From: FEN-680 sp036845225
GTDB taxonomy: Bacteria > Actinomycetota > Geothermincolia > Fen-727 > Anoxymicrobiaceae
Length of the DNA: 18,755 nucleotides
Direction of reading: 5' to 3'
NCBI GenBank assembly: GCA_036845225.1
Contig: DAIUEJ010000049.1
Location: 1-18,755 of the forward strand
Shown here: piece by piece, positions 7,614-14,777 of the stretch
Position numbering within the stretch: position 1 is the stretch's first letter
Layout: the number at the start of each line of letters is the position of its first letter
Translations under genes and position numbers: made by a program
Notes under the pieces: generated by a model
Told to the model about the DNA's origin: nothing
What the model saw: only the letters and a program-made list of their open reading frames with translations
Database searches by the model: none

Positions 7614-8354
7614 TCAGATGCCCGGGAGCGGAAACTGCGGCACGGCATAGACTTGCACGTACAGTTTTCCTCCCGCGCGCCACGCGACTTCCTCGTCTCC
7701 GCCCGAAGCGCCTTCCAGCAACTTCCATGCCTGCTGCGCCTGCGCCCCGCTCGCGTGGGCCCCTGGGACGTAGCCCGCCACAGGCGCTGCTGCCTGCTCG
7801 AGCACGGCCGGGTCCGCGGTCCAGTCGAGCACGGTGCCCACGAACGGTTCAGGGCCTGTGTACTGCTTGGCAAACAGTATTATCTGGTCGGGCAGGTATG
7901 CTTTCGCGCCCGGTATTTTAAACGTCTTCACCGTGTCCAGGACAGCGCCGAAGTCGCCCCCCGAGTTGTCAGGCCCCTGGACGCTCTTTGACTTGCCCTT
8001 GAGAGTCACGGTGACCTGGTCGGTGATGCCACCGGGCGTGTCCTTGCCCTGAAGCGGTTTCAACTGGAAGAAGCCCTCGTCGACTATCGAGCCGAGCAAG
8101 CTCTTCAGCTCGGATTCCAGCACCTTCCCGGTCGTGTAGTCCATCTGCCCGTGGCGCTGGTACGCCGTCCCGTCTCCGTAGATGACGAGGACGGGGCCTT
8201 GCGGTGCCGACGGTGGGGGCAGCGCCTGGGTCGATGAGTAGTTCAGCACCGGCTGGCGTGACGAGCGCGTGTAGTCGATTGTCGTTGTGCCACAGCCCGA
8301 GCCCGCCAGTAGAGCCGCCGCGAGCAACAGCGGAATGACTGTCTTCGCCTTCAT
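7614..8354 (-). CDS. Probable lipoprotein of unknown function
   Basis: 246 residues beginning with a signal peptide (MKAKTVIPLLLAAALLAG) and a cysteine at 21 that is a likely lipidation site. The lipobox GSGC is atypical at position -3. The mature part has a short Ser/Pro-rich linker and then a domain starting VLVIYGDGTAYQR. That domain resembles uncharacterised actinobacterial lipoproteins in which the text runs GDG..Y....Y.TG....E...LL. I do not recognise a catalytic motif. It lies between the isomerase and the cupin: its GGAGGGAG ribosome site overlaps the isomerase stop, and only 18 nt separate its own stop from the cupin start. It should be anchored outside the membrane. Confidence 0.75.
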   Translation of the reverse strand: MKAKTVIPLLLAAALLAGSGCGTTTIDYTRSSRQPVLNYSSTQALPPPSAPQGPVLVIYGDGTAYQRHGQMDYTTGKVLESELKSLLGSIVDEGFFQLKPLQGKDTPGGITDQVTVTLKGKSKSVQGPDNSGGDFGAVLDTVKTFKIPGAKAYLPDQIILFAKQYTGPEPFVGTVLDWTADPAVLEQAAAPVAGYVPGAHASGAQAQQAWKLLEGASGGDEEVAWRAGGKLYVQVYAVPQFPLPGI

Positions 8355-8367
8355 CAGGCTCCCTCCA

Positions 8368-9804
8368 TCAGTAGATCGGGCCCAGCGCGAGGTTCCCCGC
8401 TCCGACCTCCAGGGGGACGACCGGTTCCAGCCCCAGGAAATATGACGCGGCGAGCAGGGCGGGCGCGTGGTGCCCGTGCGCGATTGCGGCGTGGTGAGGG
8501 AACCCGCGCAGCACCGCCGCGTAGAGGCAGTCGAGGTCGCTCACCTTGACCCAGCCGTGGCTCCCGTACGGCTCTCCGGCTGCTTTGACGACCTCTCCCT
8601 CCGCTACCAGCACGGGCCACTCGTCCCAGGGATGCTCGGTGACCCTGACCATGGTCAGGGGGCCGCTCTCGAGCTCCAGCTCGATCGTCCCGTATTTGCC
8701 CTCTGGGGAGCCGGTGTCCTCGGCCAGTATGTTGTGAAAGCCGAGCCTGCAGGGGCCGCCCGCCATGGACGAGGGGAAAACGCCGCAGTGCCAGGCGGAG
8801 AAGACGTCACGTTCCGAGACGTGCCTGTTGTTCCAGTCGGCAAGCCCGGCGGGCATGCCCGCGACCGCCGACAGCAGGTGCATGCTGAGCACGCCATGGA
8901 TATCCACCTCGCACGCGCACGGAATGCCGCGGTCGGTGAGGCGAGACATCACAAAGCAGGGGCTGATACCGTAGTCCTCCTGGATCGAGGTCCAGCATTG
9001 CAGCCCCAGCCCGTCGAGGCCGTTCTCCTCGACCATCTCGGTGAGCACCACCTCCAGCCGGGCCATCCTCGAGAGGTCGAGGTCGGAGACCCCGGTGCGG
9101 TCGACCTGCTCCTCCATCCGCGCGTAGGTCTCGCGCACGCTCTTCTCTCGAGCGTAGCCTGCCTTCGCGAAGAGGGTCGTCAGAGGGACCGGCACGACCC
9201 TGATGCCCAGCTTGCGCATCAGCGACAGCTCGTCGAAGGCGCAGGTCTCGAAGTTCGCCGGTCGGGGGCCGAACTGCCCATAGACCGCGCCGCGAACCGC
9301 GGAGACGCCGCGACAGGCGTCCCTGAACTCGGCGAGGGCCCCGGCGAACCCCTTGGCGTCCGGAAAGCCGACGGCCGTGCGCGGGAACGCGAACTTCGCC
9401 TCGCGGTGCCGGAGCGCCGTGGCAATGCTGATGAGCCCGCAGAAAGCGTCCCGGCGCGCTCCCTCCCTGGTCAGCTCGCCTTCCTCCCCGATCCCGAAGA
9501 GCATGACCGGCCTGTCGGCCGCGCCGTGCGTCGCCGCGATCGCCGCCGGTATCTCTTCCCCGAAGTTGAGCGCGCCGATCACCACGCCCGCGACTCCCTC
9601 GTCGTCGAAAAGCCGCCCGACCTTGCCGGCGTCGTCCAGGCTCTGGACAAGGCCGTTCTTCGTAAGGCCTGAGTCAGGGACCACCGGTTGGATGCCGGCA
9701 TCGCTCATCGCCGCGATACAGGCGTCGCGGACGCTCACCGCGAGTTGCTGGTCGAACATGGCTCGGCTCGCGGGAACGAAGCCGAGTTTCAATTGATCGC
9801 TCAT
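8368..9804 (-). CDS. L-fucose/L-arabinose isomerase-family protein (FucI/AraA-like)
   Basis: 478 residues, close to AraA and slightly shorter than FucI. It has the repeated Rossmann-like N-terminal half (IGALNFGEEIPAA, YGQFGPRP) and a C-terminal half with the metal-site region. Glu276 (SIQEDYG) and Asp301 (CEVDIHG) are spaced like the two acidic manganese ligands of FucI, and the FPHHAAIAHGHH stretch (434-446) could supply the histidine. These ligand assignments are by analogy. The family converts aldoses to ketoses. The substrate is not clear: no kinase, aldolase or sugar transporter gene lies nearby, only a lipoprotein and a cupin. GGAGGG lies before the ATG. It is the first gene of a three-gene operon. 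Confidence 0.8.
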   Translation of the reverse strand: MSDQLKLGFVPASRAMFDQQLAVSVRDACIAAMSDAGIQPVVPDSGLTKNGLVQSLDDAGKVGRLFDDEGVAGVVIGALNFGEEIPAAIAATHGAADRPVMLFGIGEEGELTREGARRDAFCGLISIATALRHREAKFAFPRTAVGFPDAKGFAGALAEFRDACRGVSAVRGAVYGQFGPRPANFETCAFDELSLMRKLGIRVVPVPLTTLFAKAGYAREKSVRETYARMEEQVDRTGVSDLDLSRMARLEVVLTEMVEENGLDGLGLQCWTSIQEDYGISPCFVMSRLTDRGIPCACEVDIHGVLSMHLLSAVAGMPAGLADWNNRHVSERDVFSAWHCGVFPSSMAGGPCRLGFHNILAEDTGSPEGKYGTIELELESGPLTMVRVTEHPWDEWPVLVAEGEVVKAAGEPYGSHGWVKVSDLDCLYAAVLRGFPHHAAIAHGHHAPALLAASYFLGLEPVVPLEVGAGNLALGPIY

Positions 9805-9846
9805 CTGTCCCTCCAGTCCCGTGCGGGCCCGTGCCGCCTCCAGATA

Positions 9847-9852
9847 ATTATA
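9847..9852 (-). promoter_or_regulatory. Candidate -10 box for the isomerase operon
   Basis: A perfect TATAAT reads on the minus strand about 42 nt before the ATG at 9804. No convincing -35 is seen. It is the best candidate in the 169-nt divergent intergenic region. Confidence 0.4.
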
Positions 9853-9973
9853 GAACTTAAGCGTTGCGGCCAGCGTGCCTGTATTGCATTCCCTCCTGCG
9901 AAGGGTTCAAGTTACACTGCGCCAACCATTAGAATTAGGTGATTCGGAACGATCGCGAGCGAAGCGAGGGCGG

Positions 9974-10891
9974 ATGGCAGGCGAGCACACGGGCAGGGAC
10001 GCGGACTTCAAGTCCAAGACCAGGCGCCTTGAACTGGGCATAGCACTGGGCATCGGGCTCGTCGTCGCGGAGGCGACGGTCGGGTTCCTCACCCACAGCC
10101 TCGCGCTGGTGTCCGACGCCGGGCACAACGCCGCGGACATCCTCGCGGTAGGCCTCTCGCTCATCGCCGTGTACGTGATCGCGAGGCCGCCCACTCCCCG
10201 GCGCACCTACGGTTTCGGGCGCGTCGGGATACTGACCGCGCTCGTCAACTCGGCCGCGCTGGTGGTGGTCGGTGCAGTTCTCGTCTACGAGTCGATCCGG
10301 CGGATACAGAACATACAGCCGGTGAACGGCTACGCCATGATGCTGGTGGCGGGCATCGCCATCATAGTCAACGCGGCTGTCGCCCTCACTCTGATGAGGC
10401 ACCGCAGCGACCTCAACATCAAGGCGGCGTTCTTCCACCAGGTCCTCGACGCCGTGGTGTCCATCGGGGTGTTGGTGGCGGGGTTCATCATCGTCCTCAG
10501 CCACTGGTATTACGCCGACCCGATCATCGCTCTCGTCATCAGCGTCTTCATCTTCCGGGCCGCCTACGTGATCATCGCCGAGGCCACGGACATCCTGCTG
10601 GAGTCGGTGCCCCGGCACATCAACCTGGCAGAGGTCCAGGAGTTGATCGAATCCGTAGCCGGGGTCGAGGCGGCGCACCACGTGCACGTCTGGGAGCTCG
10701 GCTCAGGTGTTTACGCCCTGTCGGGCCACGTCGAGGTCGAGGACAAGATGCTGAGCGAATGCAACACGATAGTGCGCGACATCGCGCAGGAGCTGCAGGA
10801 AAGGTTCAGCATCGTCCATCCGACCATACAGGTCGAGTCTGCCACGTCAGCGTGCCCTATCATCCTGCCGGCGCCGGGCGACGAGGGGTAG
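9974..10891 (+). CDS. Cation diffusion facilitator (CDF), probable zinc/metal exporter
   Basis: 305 residues from ATG 9974, with six transmembrane helices and a cytoplasmic C-terminal domain. The metal-site residues are His51 and Asp55 in SDAGHNAAD (helix II) and His155 and Asp159 in FFHQVLDAV (helix V). This HD-HD set is typical of the CzcD/ZitB zinc-selective group, as opposed to the DD-HD set of YiiP. These proteins sit in the inner membrane and expel Zn2+ against protons. The frame stays open for 33 codons upstream, but ATG 9974 is preferred because it precedes the first conserved segment; GAGGG is only 3 nt before it, so the start is moderately sure. Its 3' end carries the ribosome site for the next small gene. 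Confidence 0.88.
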   Translation: MAGEHTGRDADFKSKTRRLELGIALGIGLVVAEATVGFLTHSLALVSDAGHNAADILAVGLSLIAVYVIARPPTPRRTYGFGRVGILTALVNSAALVVVGAVLVYESIRRIQNIQPVNGYAMMLVAGIAIIVNAAVALTLMRHRSDLNIKAAFFHQVLDAVVSIGVLVAGFIIVLSHWYYADPIIALVISVFIFRAAYVIIAEATDILLESVPRHINLAEVQELIESVAGVEAAHHVHVWELGSGVYALSGHVEVEDKMLSECNTIVRDIAQELQERFSIVHPTIQVESATSACPIILPAPGDEG

Positions 10892-11283
10892 TCGTGGCAG
10901 GAAGCAGGCTTCGCTTCAAAGTGACCATGAGACTCTGGCCGCTGGGCCGGTTCGGCAAGAAAGCGGCACGGCTGCCGTTGGTCGGCAAGGCGATCGGCCC
11001 CCTGTTCTGGAACGAGCAGAACCTCGACGCGACCTACCTCCCCGTCGGCGAGTCGGTGGAGGTCGAGCCCGCTCCTGACTCTGTTCTTACCGGTTGAATA
11101 CAGGACGATGTTTATGACCAGCCCGATGCAACCGCAGAAGAACCCGATGAGGAAACCGACCCAGAAGGGATAGCCGCCGCCCTCGGTCAGCTTCCCTCCA
11201 AGGAACCCGAACAGCAACGCGACAACCAGGACGCCGAAGATGTAGCCGACCGAGTAAACGGTTGAGGACGTCTCTGCCAGCAT
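10711..11283 (-). CDS. Small two-span membrane protein, C-terminal tail running antisense through neighbours
   Basis: Start ATG at 11281-11283 with AGGAG 5 nt upstream. The first 65 or so residues form a credible membrane protein with two helices (about 13-31 and 40-62) joined by a short glycine-rich loop (GGKLTEGGGYP). The frame then remains open for another 125 residues antisense to the Fe-S fragment and the CDF gene. That tail is charged, lacks any family look and is probably not native. The credible part ends at about 11090, the same place where the opposing Fe-S fragment ends. I do not recognise the family. Confidence 0.5.
   Translation of the reverse strand: MLAETSSTVYSVGYIFGVLVVALLFGFLGGKLTEGGGYPFWVGFLIGFFCGCIGLVINIVLYSTGKNRVRSGLDLHRLADGEVGRVEVLLVPEQGADRLADQRQPCRFLAEPAQRPESHGHFEAKPASCHDYPSSPGAGRMIGHADVADSTCMVGWTMLNLSCSSCAMSRTIVLHSLSILSSTSTWPDRA
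10894..11097 (+). pseudogene. N-terminal fragment of a 4Fe-4S protein (paralogue of the gene at 13971)
   Basis: 67 residues from GTG 10894, with GAGGGG 5 nt upstream overlapping the CDF stop. The segment LPLVGKAIGPL...NLDATYLPVGESVEVE...SVL matches the N-terminus of the Fe-S protein at 13971 (VPILKDIGKLI...LTYIPVYENLELP...LSVI) in order and spacing. It stops exactly where that protein would continue into its cysteine-rich part, so no Fe-S ligand is present. I read it as a truncated copy, possibly made by a rearrangement at about 11085-11097. A genuine short protein cannot be ruled out. Confidence 0.6.
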
Positions 11284-11324
11284 GCAAACTCCTCAGAGTC
11301 CGAAGCGGGTAACGCGTCGCTACA

Positions 11325-11691
11325 GAGGGATAGCCACCCTGTAAGCCGGATTCTGTACCGCGCGAACGCGGTGGTGGCCATCTATCTGGGACCCGCGTTG
11401 CCGCGGTCCTCATGCTGCCAACCCGGGAGTCAGACGCGGCGGGCCACCGCTCCTCCCCTATTAGGCATCGCTCCGGGTGGGGCTTGCCAAGCCGGCCAGT
11501 CACCTGGCCGCTGGTGGTCTCTTACACCACCGTTTCAGCTTAACCTTCCGCTTGCGCGGCGGGTCTTTTCTTTTCTGTGGCGCTTTCCGTCGGGTCGCCC
11601 CGCCTGGACGTTATCCAGCACCCTGCCCTTTGGAGTCCGGACTTTCCTCGAGGCGCAAGCGCCCCGCGACCACCCGGATGACTATCCCCGC
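11325..11691 (-). ncRNA. rnpB: RNase P RNA, class A
   Basis: On the minus strand the RNA begins near GGGATAG and ends near CTATCCC, which pair as helix P1. The P4 elements are clear: GAGGAAAGTCCGGACT near the 5' end and ACAGAATCCGGCTTA near the 3' end. The total of about 367 nt is the usual class A length. This is the catalytic subunit that trims the 5' leader of tRNA precursors. The exact ends are estimated from P1 pairing and a -10 box, and could be off by several bases. Confidence 0.95.
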
Positions 11692-11695
11692 GATT

Positions 11696-11701
11696 ATTGT
11701 A
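11696..11701 (-). promoter_or_regulatory. Candidate -10 box for rnpB
   Basis: TACAAT on the minus strand lies 6-7 nt before the 5' end of RNase P RNA predicted from P1 pairing. No good -35 is seen. Confidence 0.45.
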
Positions 11702-11727
11702 ACACCAATGTAGACGGGCGCATCGAC

Positions 11728-11765
11728 GCTAAACTTTTTGGGGTCAGACCCTTTTTTTGTTTAGC
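11728..11765. repeat. Small palindromic element with GGGTCAGACCC core
   Basis: Outer arms GCTAAAC/GTTTAGC (11728-11734, 11759-11765) flank T-tracts and a central GGGTCAGACCC (11741-11751). It lies between the 3' end of the phosphatase gene and the start of rnpB. It may end phosphatase transcription or be a degenerate repeat related to the CTGACCCC-containing sequence near 15990. Confidence 0.5.
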
Positions 11766-11780
11766 TCGGAACCGCGAAGC

Positions 11781-12410
11781 TCAGAGCCAGGACGTTGCTT
11801 CGAGCCCCTGCAGGTGGCAGCGGTCGTTCATCTCCTCGAGGTTGGAGAACCTGCCCTTGTAGTTCACCGTGGTGATGGACGCAAGGTCGACGGTCAGCCT
11901 GAAGAGGTGGCCCAGCGGGAGGCCGAGCACCGCGGCCAGGATAGCGCGGATAGGACCGCCGTGGCTGGAGGCCATGATGATGGCATCGGGGTGCGCGTCG
12001 GTAGCCTCTGCGAACCACGCCATCGCGCGGTCCTGGACCGATATGAGAGACTCGCCGCCTGGAACCGTGATCGAGGTCGGGTCCTCGGTCCACTGCTTGA
12101 GGACATCCCCGTCCCTGGCGATTATGTCCTTGAAGGTCTCGCCGTCCCACCTGCCGAGGTCGATCTCGCCCAGTCGCTTGTCGGAGATCGCTTCCATCCC
12201 GTGGTCCTTAGCGACCTCCTTTGCCAGCTCGTGGCAGCGGGAAAGGGGGCTCGTGTAGACTGCGGCGAAGTCCACCGCGGCAAGGCGCTCCACGACCCTG
12301 GCAACCTGCTTCTTGCCTGCTTCGTCAAGGGGCACATCCGCGGTTCCCGCGTAGCGCCCCTCGGCGTGCCACGCGGTGCGTCCATGGCGTACCAGAATGA
12401 TCTTGCTCAA
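11781..12410 (-). CDS. Histidine phosphatase superfamily protein (phosphoglycerate mutase-like)
   Basis: 209 residues from a TTG start (12408-12410) with GGAG 5 nt upstream; the family's conserved N-terminus (KIILVRHG) follows at once, which supports this start. The catalytic residues are visible: Arg8-His9-Gly10, Arg58 in SPLSRC, Glu82 in RLGEIDLGRW, and His150 in SSHGG. The phosphate is transferred to His9 during the reaction. Members of this size include cofactor-dependent phosphoglycerate mutases, broad-specificity phosphatases and alpha-ribazole phosphatase (CobC); sequence alone does not separate them and no cobalamin genes are nearby. A TATAAT on the minus strand at 12442-12447 is its likely -10. 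Confidence 0.87.
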   Translation of the reverse strand: MSKIILVRHGRTAWHAEGRYAGTADVPLDEAGKKQVARVVERLAAVDFAAVYTSPLSRCHELAKEVAKDHGMEAISDKRLGEIDLGRWDGETFKDIIARDGDVLKQWTEDPTSITVPGGESLISVQDRAMAWFAEATDAHPDAIIMASSHGGPIRAILAAVLGLPLGHLFRLTVDLASITTVNYKGRFSNLEEMNDRCHLQGLEATSWL

Positions 12411-12441
12411 CGACTCTCCTTTGCTCGGGGCGGACCCGTCA

Positions 12442-12447
12442 ATTATA
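12442..12447 (-). promoter_or_regulatory. Candidate -10 box for the histidine phosphatase gene
   Basis: A perfect TATAAT on the minus strand lies about 32 nt before the TTG start. No clear -35 is seen. Confidence 0.4.
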
Positions 12448-12492
12448 CACGGGGCCGGCGCGCCGCTGGCGGCAGGTCCGATCGCGGAATTG

Positions 12493-12522
12493 TTGAAATC
12501 TCAAAGCGGTTACTAATAGAAT
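12493..12522 (+). promoter_or_regulatory. Promoter of the acyl-CoA synthetase/Fe-S pair
   Basis: TTGAAA (12493-12498) and TAGAAT (12517-12522) are separated by 18 nt, each one base off consensus. The predicted start is near 12529. Confidence 0.6.
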
Positions 12523-12536
12523 ACTGGTCAGTCAAT
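12523..12536. promoter_or_regulatory. Palindrome at the transcription start (possible TetR-type operator)
   Basis: ACTG-GT-CAGT (12523-12532) is directly after the -10 and runs into CAGTCAAT. The similar TAGTCAAT lies at the TSS of the FAD oxidoreductase gene (17314-17321). Confidence 0.4.
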
Positions 12537-12562
12537 ATAACGGGCTGATAACTGATTGGATT

Positions 12563-13952
12563 ATGATGGACGCGTTCTTCTCACCCGGCAGCGTAGCCAT
12601 CGCCGGAGCATCGAAGTCCCTCATGAAGCTGGGCAACGTGCCCATCGACAACCTGCTGCGGTTCGGGTACCAGGGGCGGATCATCCCGCTCAACCCGGAC
12701 GGCGGCGAGATCATGGGGCTGCGCGCCTACCCGTCGCTCGAAGACGTCGAGGGGAGCGTCGACCTCGCGGTCGCCGTCATCCCGCGCGAGAACATCTGCT
12801 CGTTTCTGGACTCGTGCGGCCGGGCCGGGGTCCGCAACGCCATCATCACCGCTGCTGGGGTTCGCCGACGCCGGAGAGGTGGGGGCGAGCCTGCAGCGCG
12901 ATGTGGAAGCGGCCGCGAAGCGCAACTCCGTGCGCATCATGGGACCTAACAGCATCGGGACGATCAACACGGCGGTGGGCTTCGTGACCTCGATAATCAC
13001 TCTCGACGCTATGCCGTCCGGCCCGGTATCAGTCGTCGCGCAGTCCGGGCTCTTCGCCGCAGGCTTCGCGCGCTGGATGTCTTCCAGCCAGTATTACGGC
13101 CTCGCCAAGGTGGCGTGCCTGGGCAACAAGGCGGACATAAGCGAGATGGACGTCCTGGCGTACCTGGAGGACGACCCCGCGACGGGGGTGGTCGCGCTGC
13201 ACACCGAGGGCGTGGAAGATGGCAGATCATTTGTGGACCTCGTGGCGCGGGTCTCGCTGCGCAAGCCGGTCGTCGTGGTCGAGCCGGGTTCGTCCGAAGC
13301 CGGCAGGACCGCGGCGCAGAGCCACACCGGCGCACTGGCGGGCTCACACGAGGTATTCATGGGAGCGCTCGCGCAGACCGGCGCTGTTCCGGTCGGCGAT
13401 TTCGAGGAGATGTTCGACTGCGCGAAAGCCTTTGCCTACTGCCCGCTGCCCGCGGGCAACCGGCTCGGTGTCGTATCGGTCACCGGCGCCGGCTGCTCTC
13501 TGGCGGCTGACGCCTGCGAAGCCAGGGGGCTCACGGTCCCTCCGCTGTCGCGGGAATCACTGCGGTACGCGACCGAAGGGCTTCCCGCGTGGGCTTCCTT
13601 CAACAATCCGGCGGACATCTGGGCCGCCATCATGGCGGAGGGGAACGCGGGGGCTTACTATAAACTGCTGCACGCCATGGCAAGCCAGGACGACGTGGAC
13701 ACGCTCCTCGCCGTCTTCACCATAGCGCCGCAGTTCGAGTTCGACGTAGCCGGGGTGATCGACCGCATCAGGGTCGAGTTTCCGGAAAAGCCGGTGCTGA
13801 CCACGGTCCTCTGGGGAGCGTCGGACGACTCGCGAAGGTGGTTCGAGTCTCTCGAGGGAGCGCGCATCCCGATGTATCCATCTATAGAGAGGGCGGTCGC
13901 GGCGGCGGGAGCCTTGAACAGGTACTCGTCCTGGCTGCGAAGGCAGCGCTGA
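12563..13952 (+). pseudogene. ADP-forming acyl-CoA synthetase alpha-type protein, split by a +1 frameshift
   Basis: The first 98 codons encode a CoA-binding Rossmann domain (SPGSVAIAGASKS, IIPLNPDGGEIMG). The frame is then lost at GGGG 12857-12860; with one G removed it reads ITAAGFADAGEVGASL and continues to the stop at 13952, giving about 462 residues. The restored protein has the succinyl-CoA-ligase-like domains and the phosphohistidine motif SHTGALAG (His about 254, close to the active-site His of archaeal ADP-forming acetyl-CoA synthetase alpha). Such enzymes make ATP from acyl-CoA. No ATP-grasp beta subunit gene follows. A sequencing error in the G-run is as likely as a true mutation. 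The next gene starts 18 nt downstream. Confidence 0.85.
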
Positions 13953-13970
13953 AGAAGGAGGAAATGCGTT

Positions 13971-14768
13971 ATGGGCAGGAGCAAGAGGAGCTTCGATCGG
14001 ATAGTGTCCCTGTACAAGTACAAGGACCTCTTTTTCAGGACGACGAAGGTCCCGATCCTCAAAGACATCGGGAAGCTGATCATGCCGCCCGAGTCGATGA
14101 CCCTCACCTACATCCCGGTCTACGAGAACCTCGAGCTCCCGGAGGGCACGGTGGCTCCGCTTTCCGTCATCGAGCACTTCATCCGTGAGGCGAGCGACCA
14201 CCTCGTTCTGAGGAAATGCCCCTGCCGGACCGGTAACGACTGCAAGGACTTCGACGTCGAGCTGGGGTGCACGTTCCTGGGACCCGCCGTCCGTGACGTG
14301 GACCCGGAAGTCGGGCGCATGGTCACGATGGACGAGGCCCTCGAGCACCTTCACCGCGCGACCGAGTCCGGGCTGGTCTCATGCATCGGCAAGTTCAAGG
14401 GCGACGCACTGGCGCTCGGCGTGAAGGACCACACGAAACTCATGACCATCTGCCACTGCTGCCCGTGCTGCTGCATCACCACCAGCATGCCTTACGCGTC
14501 CCGTGAGGCGCGAGACATCCTTAAGAAGCTGGAGGGTGTGAACGTCGAGGTCACCGACGAGTGCAACGGCTGTCAGAAGTGCGTGAAGTTCTGCGTCTTC
14601 GGGCAGATGAGCGTGGTCGACGGCAAGGCCGTGGTGGGAGAAGAGTGCAAGGGCTGCGGGCGGTGCGCGATGGTGTGCAAGCGCGGCGCGGTCAAGATAA
14701 CCATCGACAACCCGTCCTACGTGGAGCAGTGCATCGAGCGGATCGGAGCGCTGGTCGACGTTTGCTGA
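13971..14768 (+). CDS. Cysteine-rich 4Fe-4S protein with C-terminal dicluster ferredoxin domain
   Basis: 265 residues with AAGGAGG 9 nt before the ATG. Residues 1-75 form a non-cysteine N-terminal domain (LTYIPVYENLELP). A cysteine cluster follows at 83, 85, 91, 100 and 138, then an unusual run ICHCCPCCC (161-168). The C-terminus is a two-cluster ferredoxin (Cys198/201/204/208 and Cys226/229/232/236). The ferredoxin domain should carry two [4Fe-4S] clusters; the middle cysteines could hold a further cluster or metal. It is probably a cytoplasmic electron-transfer or redox enzyme subunit of anaerobic metabolism, co-transcribed with the acyl-CoA synthetase gene. I do not know a named function. 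Its stop is only 9 nt from the converging radical SAM gene. Confidence 0.82.
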   Translation: MGRSKRSFDRIVSLYKYKDLFFRTTKVPILKDIGKLIMPPESMTLTYIPVYENLELPEGTVAPLSVIEHFIREASDHLVLRKCPCRTGNDCKDFDVELGCTFLGPAVRDVDPEVGRMVTMDEALEHLHRATESGLVSCIGKFKGDALALGVKDHTKLMTICHCCPCCCITTSMPYASREARDILKKLEGVNVEVTDECNGCQKCVKFCVFGQMSVVDGKAVVGEECKGCGRCAMVCKRGAVKITIDNPSYVEQCIERIGALVDVC

Positions 14769-14777
14769 GCAGGCAGC

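Noticed and set aside
8467..9672. 401-residue plus-strand frame over the isomerase
   Set aside because: It is a shadow frame; the minus strand encodes a recognisable isomerase with a ribosome site.
11371..11862. Plus-strand frames across 11371-11862
   Set aside because: They mainly cover the RNase P RNA gene, so coding is not credible.
12857..12860. Programmed frameshift in the acyl-CoA synthetase gene
   Set aside because: There is no slippery heptamer, downstream structure or known precedent in this family; mutation or sequencing error is simpler.
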